From IMG/VR virus record IMGVR_UViG_3300044995_000370, positions 1 through 21,501 of that record: a stretch of DNA of 21,501 nucleotides. One strand, written 5' to 3'. Positions 1-7,131 of the stretch are shown here, piece after piece. Within the stretch, counting starts at the first letter, position 1; the number at the start of each line of letters is the position of its first letter. Made by a program: the position numbers and the translations under genes. Below the pieces are notes generated by a model, which was not told where the DNA came from, ran no database searches, and saw only the letters and a program-made list of their open reading frames with translations. This DNA comes from a virus.

Positions 1-101
1 TGGCTAGAACTGGCGTGACTTGGCCTCGATCGCACTGAGTGCGCCCGACGCCCTTTTCGGGGCCATCTTCAGGCGCAGCCGCCGCCTCTGCGGCCGCCCT
101 C

Positions 102-163
102 GCCCCTCAATTCTCAATTCACGCTTCACGCTTCTCGCCCCCGCCCCTCGCCTCTCGACTCTC
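102..163 (+). repeat. 7-base repeat array A
   Basis: Nine consecutive units, almost all exactly 7 bases: GCCCCTC, AATTCTC, AATTCAC, GCTTCAC, GCTTCTC, a 6-base GCCCCC, then GCCCCTC, GCCTCTC, GACTCTC. Units change in an ordered way along the array rather than repeating one word. The same order recurs in arrays B (305-402) and C (2037-2127, inverted). It resembles in style the short tandem heptamer repeats known from some bacteria; the family here is not identified. Confidence 0.85.
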
Positions 164-173
164 GGCCTTTTTC

Positions 174-189
174 TGGCACGCCACTAGCT
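174..189 (+). promoter_or_regulatory. sigma-54-like -24/-12 motif
   Basis: TGGCACGCCACTAGCT matches the sigma-54 consensus TGGCACG-N4-TTGCW at every defined position but one (A for the second T of the -12 element), with GG and GC at the right spacing. It lies between the two repeat arrays and points toward the late genes, but the first gene is about 300 bases away, so it may be a chance match. It is absent from the second half of the duplication. Confidence 0.25.
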
Positions 190-304
190 GCAAAAGTGCA
201 TTTTGGCTAGAACTGGCGTGACTTGGCCTCGATCGCACTGAGTGCGCCCGACGCCCTTTTCGGGGCCATCTTCAGGCGCAGCCGCCGCCTCTGCGGCCGC
301 CCTC

Positions 305-402
305 GCCCCTCAATTCTCAATTCACGCTTCTCGCTTCACGCTTCACGCTTCTCGCCCCCCGCCCCTCGCCCCTCGACTCTCGACGCTCGCCCCTCGACTC
401 TC
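305..402 (+). repeat. 7-base repeat array B
   Basis: Fourteen consecutive 7-base units, in order GCCCCTC, AATTCTC, AATTCAC, GCTTCTC, GCTTCAC twice, GCTTCTC, GCCCCCC, GCCCCTC twice, GACTCTC, GACGCTC, GCCCCTC, GACTCTC, then decaying to 8-base units until about 426. It is the expanded partner of array A in the tandem duplication, differing by whole units as expected from slippage. No gene is encoded. Confidence 0.9.
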
Positions 403-490
403 GCCCCTACGCCCCCACGCCCCCTCGCCGCACTTTCACCCTCTTGGGTCTGCTACACTGGCGCGGAGCCGCCGCGGGCGGCCTGCATCC

Positions 491-919
491 ATGACCGGAC
501 CCCTCCTTGCCCAGGCCGGCCAGGTGGACCCCACCTGGCTGCACAATGCTTGGATCGTGGCGGTGATCGTGGTCAGTCTGGCCGCCGGGCCGCTGACCAC
601 CTGGCTGACCGCGCGCCGCACGCAGAAACGGGAAGTGCAGCGGGCCGAGACCTATGTGACGAGCGAAACCTGCGGCCTCCTGCGGCAGGAAATCGGCACG
701 CGCCTCCAGACCGCCCAGGACGAGCTGGGGCGGCACCGCGCGCGCCTGGACGCGCTCGAGAGCGGCCTGCCCCAAAAACTGGACGCCCTGCGCCTCGAGC
801 TGCGGCAGGAAATCGCCGGCGTGCGGGCGGATACGCAGCAACTGATCCGCGCCCTGGGCCGGATGCAGGGCCAGATGGACGCCCGGCACCGGGGCGGCTA
901 CTCGGATGACGCCGGATAA
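491..919 (+). CDS. Mu gp25-like (DUF2730-type) membrane coiled-coil protein
   Basis: A 142-residue protein of unknown biochemical role. Residues about 21-40 form one hydrophobic membrane segment; residues about 42-130 are charged and helical with heptad-like Leu spacing, a likely coiled coil. This architecture and its position two genes before the small terminase match the DUF2730 proteins of Mu-like phages; the family call rests on architecture and synteny. The start at 491 is chosen because it directly precedes the membrane segment; upstream in-frame sequence is only translated repeat array. No Shine-Dalgarno sequence is seen. It is the first gene of the late block and ends 3 bases before the next start. 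A spanin-like (Rz) role is an alternative, since Rz proteins share the layout. Confidence 0.6.
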   Translation: MTGPLLAQAGQVDPTWLHNAWIVAVIVVSLAAGPLTTWLTARRTQKREVQRAETYVTSETCGLLRQEIGTRLQTAQDELGRHRARLDALESGLPQKLDALRLELRQEIAGVRADTQQLIRALGRMQGQMDARHRGGYSDDAG

Positions 920-922
920 GCC

Positions 923-1201
923 ATGCACGAAGAGCGCGCCGAACACCTCCTGCTCGCCCTGCTCGATAGCCTGGCCGCGGCGCAACCCACGGCCATGAGC
1001 GAAGGCCTGCTGCACCATGCCATGAACCTGCGCCTTGCCAATCGCGGCCAGCCCCAGGCCCTGCTCAGCGAGTTCGAGCAGGCGCGCGACCTGGCCGAGC
1101 GCCGCCGCTGGACCGCCGGCGCCCGCGGCCCCACCGGGCGCGTGCGCTGGGCCCTCACCCCGGCCGGCGCGGCGGCCCTGGCCGACCTGGCCGCCCCCTG
1201 A
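923..1201 (+). CDS. Small winged-helix-like phage protein (gp26 position)
   Basis: A 92-residue protein. The sequence suggests three N-terminal helices followed by a short beta-hairpin-like stretch (residues about 70-82, with RVRWALT) and a final helix starting with TPAGAAAL, a pattern common in small winged-helix domains. It sits between the DUF2730-like gene and the small terminase, exactly where Mu-like phages carry an uncharacterised small gene. It could bind DNA in packaging or late regulation, but nothing in the sequence proves either. It lies 3 bases after the previous stop and 3 bases before the next start, indicating translational coupling. Confidence 0.5.
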   Translation: MHEERAEHLLLALLDSLAAAQPTAMSEGLLHHAMNLRLANRGQPQALLSEFEQARDLAERRRWTAGARGPTGRVRWALTPAGAAALADLAAP

Positions 1202-1204
1202 GCC

Positions 1205-1810
1205 ATGAAACTGCGCCTGAGCATCCCCAAAAAACGCGCGTACACGCGCACGCAGTTGCTGCGCGCCCCGCGCAAGCCCGCCCCGCACCGGCGCCCCTCG
1301 CCCTCGATGCAGCAACTCCGGGCCCTGCCCCGCGACGTGCTGGCCCGCCTCTTCGAGCTCACCAACGAGCTCAGCGCCCGCGACTGGCGCGCCCGCCTCG
1401 CCCAGGAGCACGGCATCCACCTCAGCTCCGACAGCCAGGTCACCACCTTCCGCGACTGGTGGTGGACCCAGCACAAGCTCGAGGAACGCAACCGGCGCGT
1501 CGAGCAATTCGAGGACTGGTTCAAAAGCCGCTATCCGGCCACCAGCCCGGAAGACCTGCGCGCCGCCGTGCTGGCCTTCAGCCTGGCCGAGGCGGCCCTC
1601 GAGGGCGACCGCCGCGGCGTGGTCCAGGTGGCCCGCACGCAGATCGCCGATGAATCCGAACGCCGCGCCCGTGAGGAATTCGAGTTCAACGCGGCCGAGG
1701 CGTGCCTCAAACACCTGGCCGCGCTGCGCGCCATCGCCGCCGACCCCACGCTGGACGAATCGGCCAAGCTGGCCGAAGTGCGCAAACGGCTCTTCGGCGC
1801 CGCCCCCTGA
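1205..1810 (+). CDS. Small terminase subunit, Mu gp27-like (DUF3486)
   Basis: A 201-residue protein likely to recognise phage DNA for packaging and hand it to the large terminase. The first 30 residues are strongly basic. Residues about 36-75 (QLRALPRDVLARLFELT and following) resemble the helix-turn-helix part of gp27 family proteins, in which a 'LP..V...L...L' segment precedes a recognition helix. Residues about 83-106 are Trp-rich and helical (DWWW, DWF), and the C-terminal half is all helical and acidic/basic, suitable for oligomerisation. Position is decisive: it lies just upstream of the large terminase with one small membrane gene between. Length fits the family (about 180-200). Confidence 0.65.
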   Translation: MKLRLSIPKKRAYTRTQLLRAPRKPAPHRRPSPSMQQLRALPRDVLARLFELTNELSARDWRARLAQEHGIHLSSDSQVTTFRDWWWTQHKLEERNRRVEQFEDWFKSRYPATSPEDLRAAVLAFSLAEAALEGDRRGVVQVARTQIADESERRAREEFEFNAAEACLKHLAALRAIAADPTLDESAKLAEVRKRLFGAAP

Positions 1811-1813
1811 CCC

Positions 1814-2173
1814 ATGAAACACGCCCTGCCCCTGGCCCCCCTGGCCGCCGCGCTGGGCGCGCGCCTGCGCGGCCGCAAGACTTACCTCATCGCCGCGCTC
1901 GGCCTGCTCTACCTCTTCGGCGGCGACCAGGGCTGGTGGCGCGTCTCCGCCGAGGGGCTCGCTCTCCTGAACCTGTTGGGCCTGGCGGCGCTGCGCCACG
2001 GCCTGGCGGCCCGGACGGGCAGCGAGGGAGAAAGTCGAGAGTCGAGGGACGAGGGTCGAGAGGCGAGGGACGAGGGGCGGGAGGCGAGAAGCGAGAAGCG
2101 AGAAGCGAGAATTGAGAAGCGAGGGGCGAAGGCGGCCTTGAATGCTCAGTGCTCGCTTCCCAATGCCCCCTAA
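1814..2173 (+). CDS. Holin-like small membrane protein with repeat-encoded tail
   Basis: A 119-residue protein. After a basic N-terminus, GRKTYLIAALGLLYLFGG (residues about 20-37) and SAEGLALLNLLGLAALRHG (about 46-63) form two hydrophobic segments separated by a short Trp-containing turn. The 'G(K/R)KTY' start and 'LRHG' end are typical of small holin-like or membrane proteins in phage late regions, so a lysis role is possible but not shown. From residue 75 to about 105 the protein is encoded by a 7-base repeat array and reads as a charged periodic peptide (SRDEGRE, ARDEGRE, ARSEKRE). The core probably ended near residue 70 before the repeat entered. The large terminase starts 4 bases after the stop. 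Confidence 0.55.
   Translation: MKHALPLAPLAAALGARLRGRKTYLIAALGLLYLFGGDQGWWRVSAEGLALLNLLGLAALRHGLAARTGSEGESRESRDEGREARDEGREARSEKREARIEKRGAKAALNAQCSLPNAP
2037..2127 (-). repeat. 7-base repeat array C, inverted, inside a gene
   Basis: Thirteen exact 7-base units. Read on the minus strand from 2127 they run GCCCCTC, GCTTCTC, AATTCTC, GCTTCTC three times, GCCTCCC, GCCCCTC, GTCCCTC, GCCTCTC, GACCCTC, GTCCCTC, GACTCTC twice. The general order (GCCC, then AATT/GCTT, then GCCC, then GACT) is the same as in arrays A and B, so this looks like an inverted copy of the same dispersed element. Just outside, the minus strand also shares GGCCGCC-TC with the left copies. It is translated as the C-terminus of the holin-like protein. 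Confidence 0.85.
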
Positions 2174-2176
2174 ACC

Positions 2177-3664
2177 ATGCCTGCCGCCGCGCCTCCCCCA
2201 GCCCGCCGCCCGGATCGCGACGGCCGCGAGGCCCTCATCCGCTTCCTGCCCTACCAGCGCGAGGCCTTCGCGGACCGTCATCACGGCGTCGCCATCTGGT
2301 TCTGGGGCCGCCAATGCCGCAAATCCAGCACCGGCGCGGCCTGGGCGGTGGACCGGCTGCTGACCCAGGTGCCCAAACATGGCCGCTGGCTGGTGACCGT
2401 GCTCTCGAACTCGAAGGACAACGGCGCCGAGTTCAACCTCAAAGTGGGCGAAATCTGCGAGCTGCTCGGCCAGGCCTATGAGGCCGCGGACCTCAGCCCC
2501 GACGGCCTCTACGAGCACATGGTGTACGAGACGCGCGTCCACGTGGGCGGCGGCGTGGGGCGCATCAAGGTCCTGGCCGCCAACCCCCGCACCGCGCGCG
2601 GCTTCTCCGGCGACCTCATCCTCGACGAATTCGCCTTCCACGAAGACAGCCAGCGCATCTGGGAAGCGGCGGAGCCGATCCTGGCGGCGCACCCGGAGTA
2701 TCTGTGCCGGATCATGAGCACGGGCAACGGCCGCCAGAACATGTTTTACCGCATGGTCACCAGCGGCCGGTACCCGGTCTCGAACATCCGCCGCTCCGAC
2801 GCCTGGCGCCAGGGCCTGCCGGTGTACCATCCGGTCACCCGCGAGCCCATCACCCCGGACCAGGCCCGCGAGCTGGCCCTGGACAAGCGCGCCTACGACC
2901 AGAATTACGAGAACGTCCTGAGCGATGAAAGCATGGCGCTGCTCACCTACGAGCTGATCGGCGCCGCCGAAGACCCGGACGTGGGCGAAATCTGCGAACA
3001 GGACTGGTCCGCCGCCGCGCTGGCGCGCCTCCACGCGGCCCGGGGCGACCTCTACGCCGGCGTGGACGTGGGCCGGAGCCGCGACCTCACCGTCCTCAGC
3101 GTCTTCGAGCGCCTGGGCGGGCAATGGCTCTGCCGCGCCCTGCTGCGCTGCGCCGGGATGCGCCTGCCCGAGCAACAGCGCCGCCTGCGCGCCGTCTGCG
3201 AAGCCCCGCGCTTCCATCGCGCGGCCATTGACATGACCGGCCTGGGCCTGGGGCTGGTCGAATACGCCCAGGAACAATTCGGGCGGGGCCGCATCCTGGG
3301 CGTCAATTTCGCCACCAGCGTGCCCCTCACCCGCCGCCTGGCCGCCAGCGGCCGCGCCGCCGACCGCGTGCGCGTGACCGAGGCGATGGCCACGGAACTG
3401 CTCGCCGCCTACGAAGACCGCCGCATCAAACACCCCGTGGACGAACTCTTGCGCGAAGACCTCCGCAAACCCGAGCGCCTCACCACCCCGGGCGGCCGGG
3501 TCAGCATCGCCGCCGCCGCCGACGCCTCCGGGCACGCGGACCATTTCTGGTCGTTCGCCCTGGCCATCGAGGCCGGGCACCTGGCCGCCGAAGGCGCCAT
3601 CCGCGACGCCGGCGGCATCACCCTGCAAACCCCGCGTTACCGCCCTCGCTGGTACTGGCGCTGA
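2177..3664 (+). CDS. Terminase large subunit, Mu gp28-like
   Basis: The packaging motor: an ATPase that drives DNA through the portal and a nuclease that cuts it. The 495 residues hold a Walker A-type loop GRQCRKSST (residues 44-52), Walker B LILDE (147-151), and a coupling motif STGNG (181-185). The C-terminal RNase H-like nuclease shows acidic residues in AGVDVGRSRD (294-303), IDMTGLG (351-357) and DASGHADHFW (449-458), the last typical of gp28 family ends. Length and motif order match Mu-like large terminases. The start at 2177 lies 4 bases after the previous stop and lacks a Shine-Dalgarno sequence. Followed by a short gap and the portal gene. Family recognised from motifs, not from a search. 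Confidence 0.88.
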   Translation: MPAAAPPPARRPDRDGREALIRFLPYQREAFADRHHGVAIWFWGRQCRKSSTGAAWAVDRLLTQVPKHGRWLVTVLSNSKDNGAEFNLKVGEICELLGQAYEAADLSPDGLYEHMVYETRVHVGGGVGRIKVLAANPRTARGFSGDLILDEFAFHEDSQRIWEAAEPILAAHPEYLCRIMSTGNGRQNMFYRMVTSGRYPVSNIRRSDAWRQGLPVYHPVTREPITPDQARELALDKRAYDQNYENVLSDESMALLTYELIGAAEDPDVGEICEQDWSAAALARLHAARGDLYAGVDVGRSRDLTVLSVFERLGGQWLCRALLRCAGMRLPEQQRRLRAVCEAPRFHRAAIDMTGLGLGLVEYAQEQFGRGRILGVNFATSVPLTRRLAASGRAADRVRVTEAMATELLAAYEDRRIKHPVDELLREDLRKPERLTTPGGRVSIAAAADASGHADHFWSFALAIEAGHLAAEGAIRDAGGITLQTPRYRPRWYWR

Positions 3665-3679
3665 CTCCGGCCCCCGCGC

Positions 3680-3802
3680 ATGACCCCGCTCCGCCCAGAA
3701 ACCGCCTGGAAACCCCGGAACCCCCGGCGCCGCTATCCGGACACTCGCCGCGCGCAAAAGCCGCTCCTGGCCAAACCGCGCAAAACCGCAGCGCCTTTCT
3801 GA
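3680..3802 (+). CDS. Small basic ORF between terminase and portal
   Basis: A 40-residue reading frame (ATG 3680, TGA 3800-3802) nearly fills the 150-base gap between terminase and portal. It is rich in Arg, Lys and Pro (KPRNPRRRYPDTRRAQK) with no acidic stretch or membrane segment. It follows the terminase stop by 15 bases and precedes the portal start by 12, as expected for a gene in this tightly packed block. No family is recognised and there is no Shine-Dalgarno sequence; a chance frame in GC-rich DNA is quite possible. Confidence 0.35.
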   Translation: MTPLRPETAWKPRNPRRRYPDTRRAQKPLLAKPRKTAAPF

Positions 3803-3814
3803 AAGACACTAGCC

Positions 3815-5569
3815 ATGTGGAACCCCTGGCCATTGACCGCCGCCGCCCGCCCTGCGCCCGAACCCCCCCTCAAGACCGTGGTCGTGCCCGCCGCGCGCGA
3901 CCGCTGGCTGGCCGCCGGCCTGACCGACCTCACCCCCGAGCAAATCTACAGCACCCTGCGCGGCGCGCTCTCCGGCGACCTGCTGCAGGTCTGGCGGCTG
4001 TTCGATGTCATGGAAGACACCTGGCCGCGCTTGTCGGTCAACCTGGCCAAGGTGCGCGCCGCGGTCAAACGCCACGACTGGACCCTCCAAGCCTGGGCGC
4101 CGCTCGGCAGCCGGCCCTCCGCGGAGGCCCTGCGGCGCGCGCGCATGCTCGGCGACGCCATCTGGTCCATGCGGCCCGCGCCCGACCTGGACGAGTTGGG
4201 CTGGGAGGGCACGCTCGATGCCCTGATGGACGCCTGGGGCAAGGGCGTGAGCGTGCTCGAGGTGGACTGGGAGCTGCGGGACACCGCCGAGGGCGCCTTC
4301 ATCGCCCCGCGCTGCACGCACTGGGTCCACCCGCGCTACTATGGCTGGCCCAGCGAGGACCGCCCCGAGGGCGACCGCCTCATGCTGCGCGCCAGCGAGG
4401 TGCTCCCCCGCAGCCAGGCGCTCGGGCCCGCGCCCCAAGACTGGCTGCCCTTCCCCCCGCGCAAATTCATCTTGGCCGTCTGCAAGGCCCGCACCGCCCA
4501 CGCCGCCGCGGCCGCGCGCCTGCGCCAGCTCGCCTGGTGGTGGTGCGTCTCGAACTTCTCCGGCCAGTGGCTGGTCAATTACGCCCAGCTCTTCGGCGTG
4601 CCGATCCGCTGGGCCACATACGACCCCGCCCGGCCCGACCTGCGCCCCGTGCTCGAACAAATGCTCGAGCGCATGGGCTCGGCCGGCTGGGCCGTGATGC
4701 CCGAGGGCACCAGCCTCACCCTCCACGCCGCGCCCGGCGGCGCCGCGGAAAACCCCCAACTGGCGCTGCTGCAACTGGCGGACCGCATTTGCGACGTGGC
4801 CATCCTGGGCCAGACGCTTACCACCGACGTGGGCGCCAGCGGCAGCCGCGCCCTTGGCGAGGTACACAAGGAAGTGCAGGATGAAATAGTGCAGGCCGCC
4901 ATTCGCTGGCTGGCCAGCACGCTCAACGAGCAGCTCCTGCCCTCTTGGTGCGAACTGAACTGGGGCGACCGCCGCGAATGCCCGTACTTCCTGGACCGCG
5001 CCCCGGCCGAGCGCGACACCCGCGCCACCGCCGAGACCTTCGAGGTGGTGCTCCGCTCCGGCGTGCCCATCCCGCGCGATTTCTACTACGAACAACTCGG
5101 CATCCCTCAACCCGAACCCGACCAGCCCGTCATCATGCCCCCGTCCACGGCCGTCCTCCCGCCCTCCCCCCTGCCGGACCCCGCCCAGGCCCGCCGCCCG
5201 GGCGCCCCCCCGGCCCCGCCCCCCGCCGCGCTCGGAGCGGCGTACTTCGCCCGGCAAATCCAAAACCAGGCCCTCGCGGACCACGTGCTCGAGGATTTGA
5301 CCGGCATCGAGGCCGCCTGGCTGGGCGGGGCGCGGCCCTGGCTGGCCCGCCTGGTCGAGGCCGCGCAGGACCCGAAGGTCAGCGATGCTGAATTCCTCGA
5401 ACTGCTCGAGCGCGCGCGCCGCAACGTCCCCTCCGAGCTGGCCCCCTTGCTCCACCCGGAAGCCGTCAGCGAAGCGCTGGAACGCGCCCTGGGCGCGGCC
5501 TGCGTGAATGGCGCCCTCGAGGGGTTCCGCCGCCGGCGCCTCCCCGCCCCCGGCGACCCGGCCGCATGA
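3815..5569 (+). CDS. Portal protein, Mu gp29-like (DUF935)
   Basis: The portal forms the ring at one capsid vertex through which DNA enters and leaves. The 584-residue protein matches DUF935: an N-terminal segment with DVMEDTWPRLSVNLAKVRAAV (about residues 64-84), a core with FSGQWLVNYAQLFGVPIRWA (about 248-267), and the family's well-conserved LGQTLTTD...SRALGEVH segment (about 331-350), then CPYFLDR and the 'IPRDFYYEQLGIPQP' region. After a Pro-rich linker (about 450-470) a helical C-terminal domain (about 475-575) resembles the usual DUF935 tail. Its stop overlaps the next start (ATGA). Mu has a separate F-like minor head gene after the portal; none is present here. Confidence 0.85.
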   Translation: MWNPWPLTAAARPAPEPPLKTVVVPAARDRWLAAGLTDLTPEQIYSTLRGALSGDLLQVWRLFDVMEDTWPRLSVNLAKVRAAVKRHDWTLQAWAPLGSRPSAEALRRARMLGDAIWSMRPAPDLDELGWEGTLDALMDAWGKGVSVLEVDWELRDTAEGAFIAPRCTHWVHPRYYGWPSEDRPEGDRLMLRASEVLPRSQALGPAPQDWLPFPPRKFILAVCKARTAHAAAAARLRQLAWWWCVSNFSGQWLVNYAQLFGVPIRWATYDPARPDLRPVLEQMLERMGSAGWAVMPEGTSLTLHAAPGGAAENPQLALLQLADRICDVAILGQTLTTDVGASGSRALGEVHKEVQDEIVQAAIRWLASTLNEQLLPSWCELNWGDRRECPYFLDRAPAERDTRATAETFEVVLRSGVPIPRDFYYEQLGIPQPEPDQPVIMPPSTAVLPPSPLPDPAQARRPGAPPAPPPAALGAAYFARQIQNQALADHVLEDLTGIEAAWLGGARPWLARLVEAAQDPKVSDAEFLELLERARRNVPSELAPLLHPEAVSEALERALGAACVNGALEGFRRRRLPAPGDPAA

Positions 5570-6144
5570 TCACCCTGCATTTCTCCGAAGCCTCCTGGCG
5601 CCTGTGGACCGAGCGCGCCCGCGCCCTGGGCCGGCTCCCGGGCCTGCTGGCCGTGCTCGGCCGCGAGCTGCGCCAGCGGCTGCGCACCCATTTCCTGGCG
5701 CGCGACCAAACGCCGAATGCGCGCGGCGGCGCGCGCACGCACTTCTGGCGCGAGGTCGCGCACAGCGTGCAATCCCCGCGCCTCGAAAACGCGCAGACCG
5801 TGGTGGTCGGCATCGCGCATCCGGCCATCCGCCAAAAAGTCTTTGGCGGCGCCATCACGCCCAAGCGCGCCCGCGCCCTCACCATTCCACTGAGCGCCGA
5901 GGCGCACGGGCGCACGGCGGACACCCTCGAGCATGAGCTGGGCGTCCAGCTCTTCTTGGTGCCGCGCGATTTCGGCAGCGGCTGGCTGGCGGCAGCCCTG
6001 CCGGACGGCCGCATTCGCGTGCATTACCTCCTGCGCACGGCCGTGACGCAAGAGCCGGACCCCGCGGCGCTGCCGCCGCGGGAGGAACTCGCCGCCCGCC
6101 TGCTCGAACGCGCGCGGATCGAGGTCCTGCGCTGGACCGCCTGA
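5566..6144 (+). CDS. Phage virion morphogenesis protein (Mu gpG-like)
   Basis: A 192-residue protein probably involved in head completion or head-tail joining. It starts within the portal stop (ATGA). The segment FGGAITPKRARALTIPL (about residues 93-109) is characteristic of phage virion morphogenesis proteins, which carry a 'GG.I.PK.A..L.IPL' motif, and the N-terminal HFLARDQTPNARGGARTHFW region fits the usual start. The 44-base gap after it is the first real gap since the terminase. Position after a DUF935 portal agrees with Mu G. No unusual features apart from the missing F gene between portal and this gene. Confidence 0.7.
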   Translation: MITLHFSEASWRLWTERARALGRLPGLLAVLGRELRQRLRTHFLARDQTPNARGGARTHFWREVAHSVQSPRLENAQTVVVGIAHPAIRQKVFGGAITPKRARALTIPLSAEAHGRTADTLEHELGVQLFLVPRDFGSGWLAAALPDGRIRVHYLLRTAVTQEPDPAALPPREELAARLLERARIEVLRWTA

Positions 6145-6187
6145 CCCGCCCGGTTTCACTGCGGGATTTATGGCAACATGACGCCCG

Positions 6188-7096
6188 ATGCCGGAGCCGA
6201 TCCTCGCCCGCTATGATGGACGTCCCGCCGCCCTCGAGGTGGCCGCGGATGGCTCGGCCCCCAGCGACATCCAATACATGCCGCCGGGCCGCCAAACCAT
6301 CACCCCCCTGCGCGACGGCCAGCCGGTCCAGGTCACCCTCGTGGTGGATGAAGCCACCGCGCAAACCCTCGAAGCCTCCTTGCTACAGGCTTTAGCCCGG
6401 GGCGACCGCCCCTGGTTCGATTACAACCACGAAGACGGCGCCGCCAGCGGGCACCCCCTCCGTTTCTACTGGGCCGGCGAGGACCCCAAGAAGGGCGGCG
6501 TCCGCTGCGAGGTCCAATGGACCCCCACCGCCGCCCAGGCCATCGTCCAACGCGAGTACCGGCACCTCTCCCCCGTCTTTTTTGCCGACGAAAAGGGTCG
6601 GATCACCGGCGCGCCGCTGAACATGGGCGGGTTGGTGAACGCCAGCGCCTTCCGCAACCGCGAACCCTTCTGGAACAAAGCGACCATGAACGAACCCGAA
6701 CTGCAGGCCCTCCAGGCCAAATTGACCGCCGCGGAGGCCGAACTGACCAAACTGCGCGCGCGGCTGACCGAGCTCGAGGCCAAAGAGCGCGAGCTGACCG
6801 CGCTCCAAACCCGCTACACCGACCTCGAAGGCCGGCTCAAAGCCGCCCGCCAGGAACAGGCCCGCGCCTGCGTGGCGGAAGCCGTGCGCGCCGGGCGCCT
6901 GCCGCCCCAGGCGGCCGAGCTGCACGCCAAATGGCAGGCCTTGATCGAGGAACACCCCGAGCACGCCGCCCTCCTCGCCGCGCTCCCGACCGTGCTGCCC
7001 GCCGGCCAAACCGTGCCGCCGGGCGGCAAACCGGACCCGGCCGCCGGGAATGAACCCGTCCCCACGGCCAAACGCTGGTCCGCCCCAAACGCCTGA
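6188..7096 (+). CDS. Mu I-like prohead protease with scaffold domain
   Basis: Head maturation protease fused to a scaffold domain, as in Mu protein I. Residues 1-165 form the protease part, with FDYNHEDGAASG (77-88), YRHLSPVFF (124-132) and GLVNASAF (148-155), all signature positions of the family; H81 in DYNHE and S128 in LSP are candidate catalytic residues. Residues about 169-225 form a strongly heptad-patterned coiled coil (LQAKLTAAEAELTKLRARL), and the C-terminus is Pro/Gly-rich. Length 302 is somewhat short for the family (Mu I is about 360). The capsid gene follows after 35 bases. Start 6188 is preferred because MPEPILARYDG reads directly into the domain. Confidence 0.78.
   Translation: MPEPILARYDGRPAALEVAADGSAPSDIQYMPPGRQTITPLRDGQPVQVTLVVDEATAQTLEASLLQALARGDRPWFDYNHEDGAASGHPLRFYWAGEDPKKGGVRCEVQWTPTAAQAIVQREYRHLSPVFFADEKGRITGAPLNMGGLVNASAFRNREPFWNKATMNEPELQALQAKLTAAEAELTKLRARLTELEAKERELTALQTRYTDLEGRLKAARQEQARACVAEAVRAGRLPPQAAELHAKWQALIEEHPEHAALLAALPTVLPAGQTVPPGGKPDPAAGNEPVPTAKRWSAPNA
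6686..7096 (+). CDS. Possible nested scaffold protein from internal start
   Basis: An in-frame ATG at 6686 (residue 167 of the protease gene) begins exactly at the domain boundary, giving a 136-residue coiled-coil protein that starts MNEPELQAL. Mu makes a separate scaffold, gpZ, from an internal start in gene I, so a similar nested product is plausible. There is no clear Shine-Dalgarno sequence before it, but this is true of almost every gene in the window. Confidence 0.35.
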   Translation: MNEPELQALQAKLTAAEAELTKLRARLTELEAKERELTALQTRYTDLEGRLKAARQEQARACVAEAVRAGRLPPQAAELHAKWQALIEEHPEHAALLAALPTVLPAGQTVPPGGKPDPAAGNEPVPTAKRWSAPNA

Positions 7097-7131
7097 TTTC
7101 CGCCGACACCCTCTCATCCCCCCCCTGACCT

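Larger units (their letters stand above)
1..329. repeat. 203-base tandem duplication
   Basis: Bases 1-127 are repeated without mismatch at 204-330, a period of 203. Each copy starts with a stretch containing a short palindrome around GCACTGAGTGC, then a run rich in GCCGCC, then a 7-base repeat array. The copies diverge inside the arrays, the second array having more units. The left copy may begin before the window. No protein-like reading frame is convincing here: the short ORFs that cross it are simply translations of the repeats. Confidence 0.9.

Noticed and set aside
102-402. CRISPR array
   Set aside because: The repeats are 7-base degenerate units without spacers; there are no cas genes.
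223-909. Reading frames crossing the repeat arrays (periodic SRFS/RLST peptides)
   Set aside because: The periodic peptide comes from 7-base repeats. The real gene starts at 491 in a different frame or start.
407-3757. Long minus-strand reading frame of more than 1100 codons
   Set aside because: It is antisense to well-recognised packaging genes and gives a Gly/Ala/Arg-rich product. It is a side effect of high-GC third-position bias.
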